DNA of 5,715 bases from NCBI GenBank assembly GCA_963922705.1, contig CAWUJS010000101.1, positions 1 to 5,715 of the forward strand, in the 5' to 3' direction. Positions 5,704 through 5,715 of this stretch are shown here, in pieces. The translations under genes and the position numbers were made by a program. The notes under the pieces were generated by a model. The model had not been told where the DNA came from. It did no database searches and worked only from the letters and a program-made list of their open reading frames with translations. Position 1 is the stretch's first letter. Every line of letters starts with the position of its first letter. The stretch is from TMED27 sp963922705 (lineage in GTDB: Bacteria > Pseudomonadota > Alphaproteobacteria > Micavibrionales > Micavibrionaceae).

Positions 5704-5715
5704 TAGTTTTTTGAT

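Noticed and set aside
1..5715. A new kind of secretion, defence or mobile system, CRISPR array, or RNA gene
   Set aside because: Every frame of size belongs to a standard VirB-type T4SS; no array-like repeats, tRNA or rRNA sequence, or transposase is visible.

Overview
The window is the front half of one minus-strand operon encoding a conjugation-type (P-type, VirB/D4-like) type IV secretion system (T4SS). Read from high to low coordinates the order is virB2 (5617-5291), virB3 (5251-4946), virB4 (4927-2543), virB5 (2546-1791), a 59-residue VirB7-like lipoprotein (1776-1597), an EexN-like entry-exclusion lipoprotein (1594-1178), virB6 (1166-153) and the beginning of virB8 (156-1, running off the window). 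No plus-strand gene is supported. The longest stretch without a gene is the 98 bases upstream of virB2, which hold the likely operon leader.

The host is most likely an alphaproteobacterium with moderate or slightly low GC content, and the cluster probably lies on a plasmid or integrative conjugative element. This is inferred from the protein character and the gene set. No plasmid, integrase, relaxase or tRNA landmark is present to prove it. An exclusion-type lipoprotein between virB5 and virB6 matches the position of eex in pKM101-like conjugation regions and argues for DNA transfer rather than effector delivery. A VirB1-type transglycosylase is not seen. VirB8 to VirB11 and the coupling protein would lie beyond position 1 or elsewhere.

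How the parts fit: VirB2 is the major pilin and VirB5 the minor, tip-type pilin. VirB3, VirB4, VirB6 and VirB8 form the inner-membrane platform, with VirB4 as its ATPase. VirB7 is the outer-membrane lipoprotein partner of VirB9. The Eex-like lipoprotein would block redundant mating. Packing is tight: virB4/virB5 and virB6/virB8 overlap by ATGA, the VirB7-like and Eex-like genes are 2 bases apart, and the other gaps are 11-39 bases.

Two genes carry an in-frame stop as sequenced. virB2 has a TGA at codon 58, just before its first mature membrane helix. virB8 has a TAA at codon 17, ahead of its membrane anchor. The long genes between them are intact. Either the system is freshly inactivated or the assembly carries base errors; reassignment of TGA alone cannot explain both. 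A second notable feature is an imperfect hairpin at 5614-5652 that would pair both the ribosome-binding site and the start codon of virB2. I see no new type of system: apart from these points it is a recognisable conjugative T4SS.
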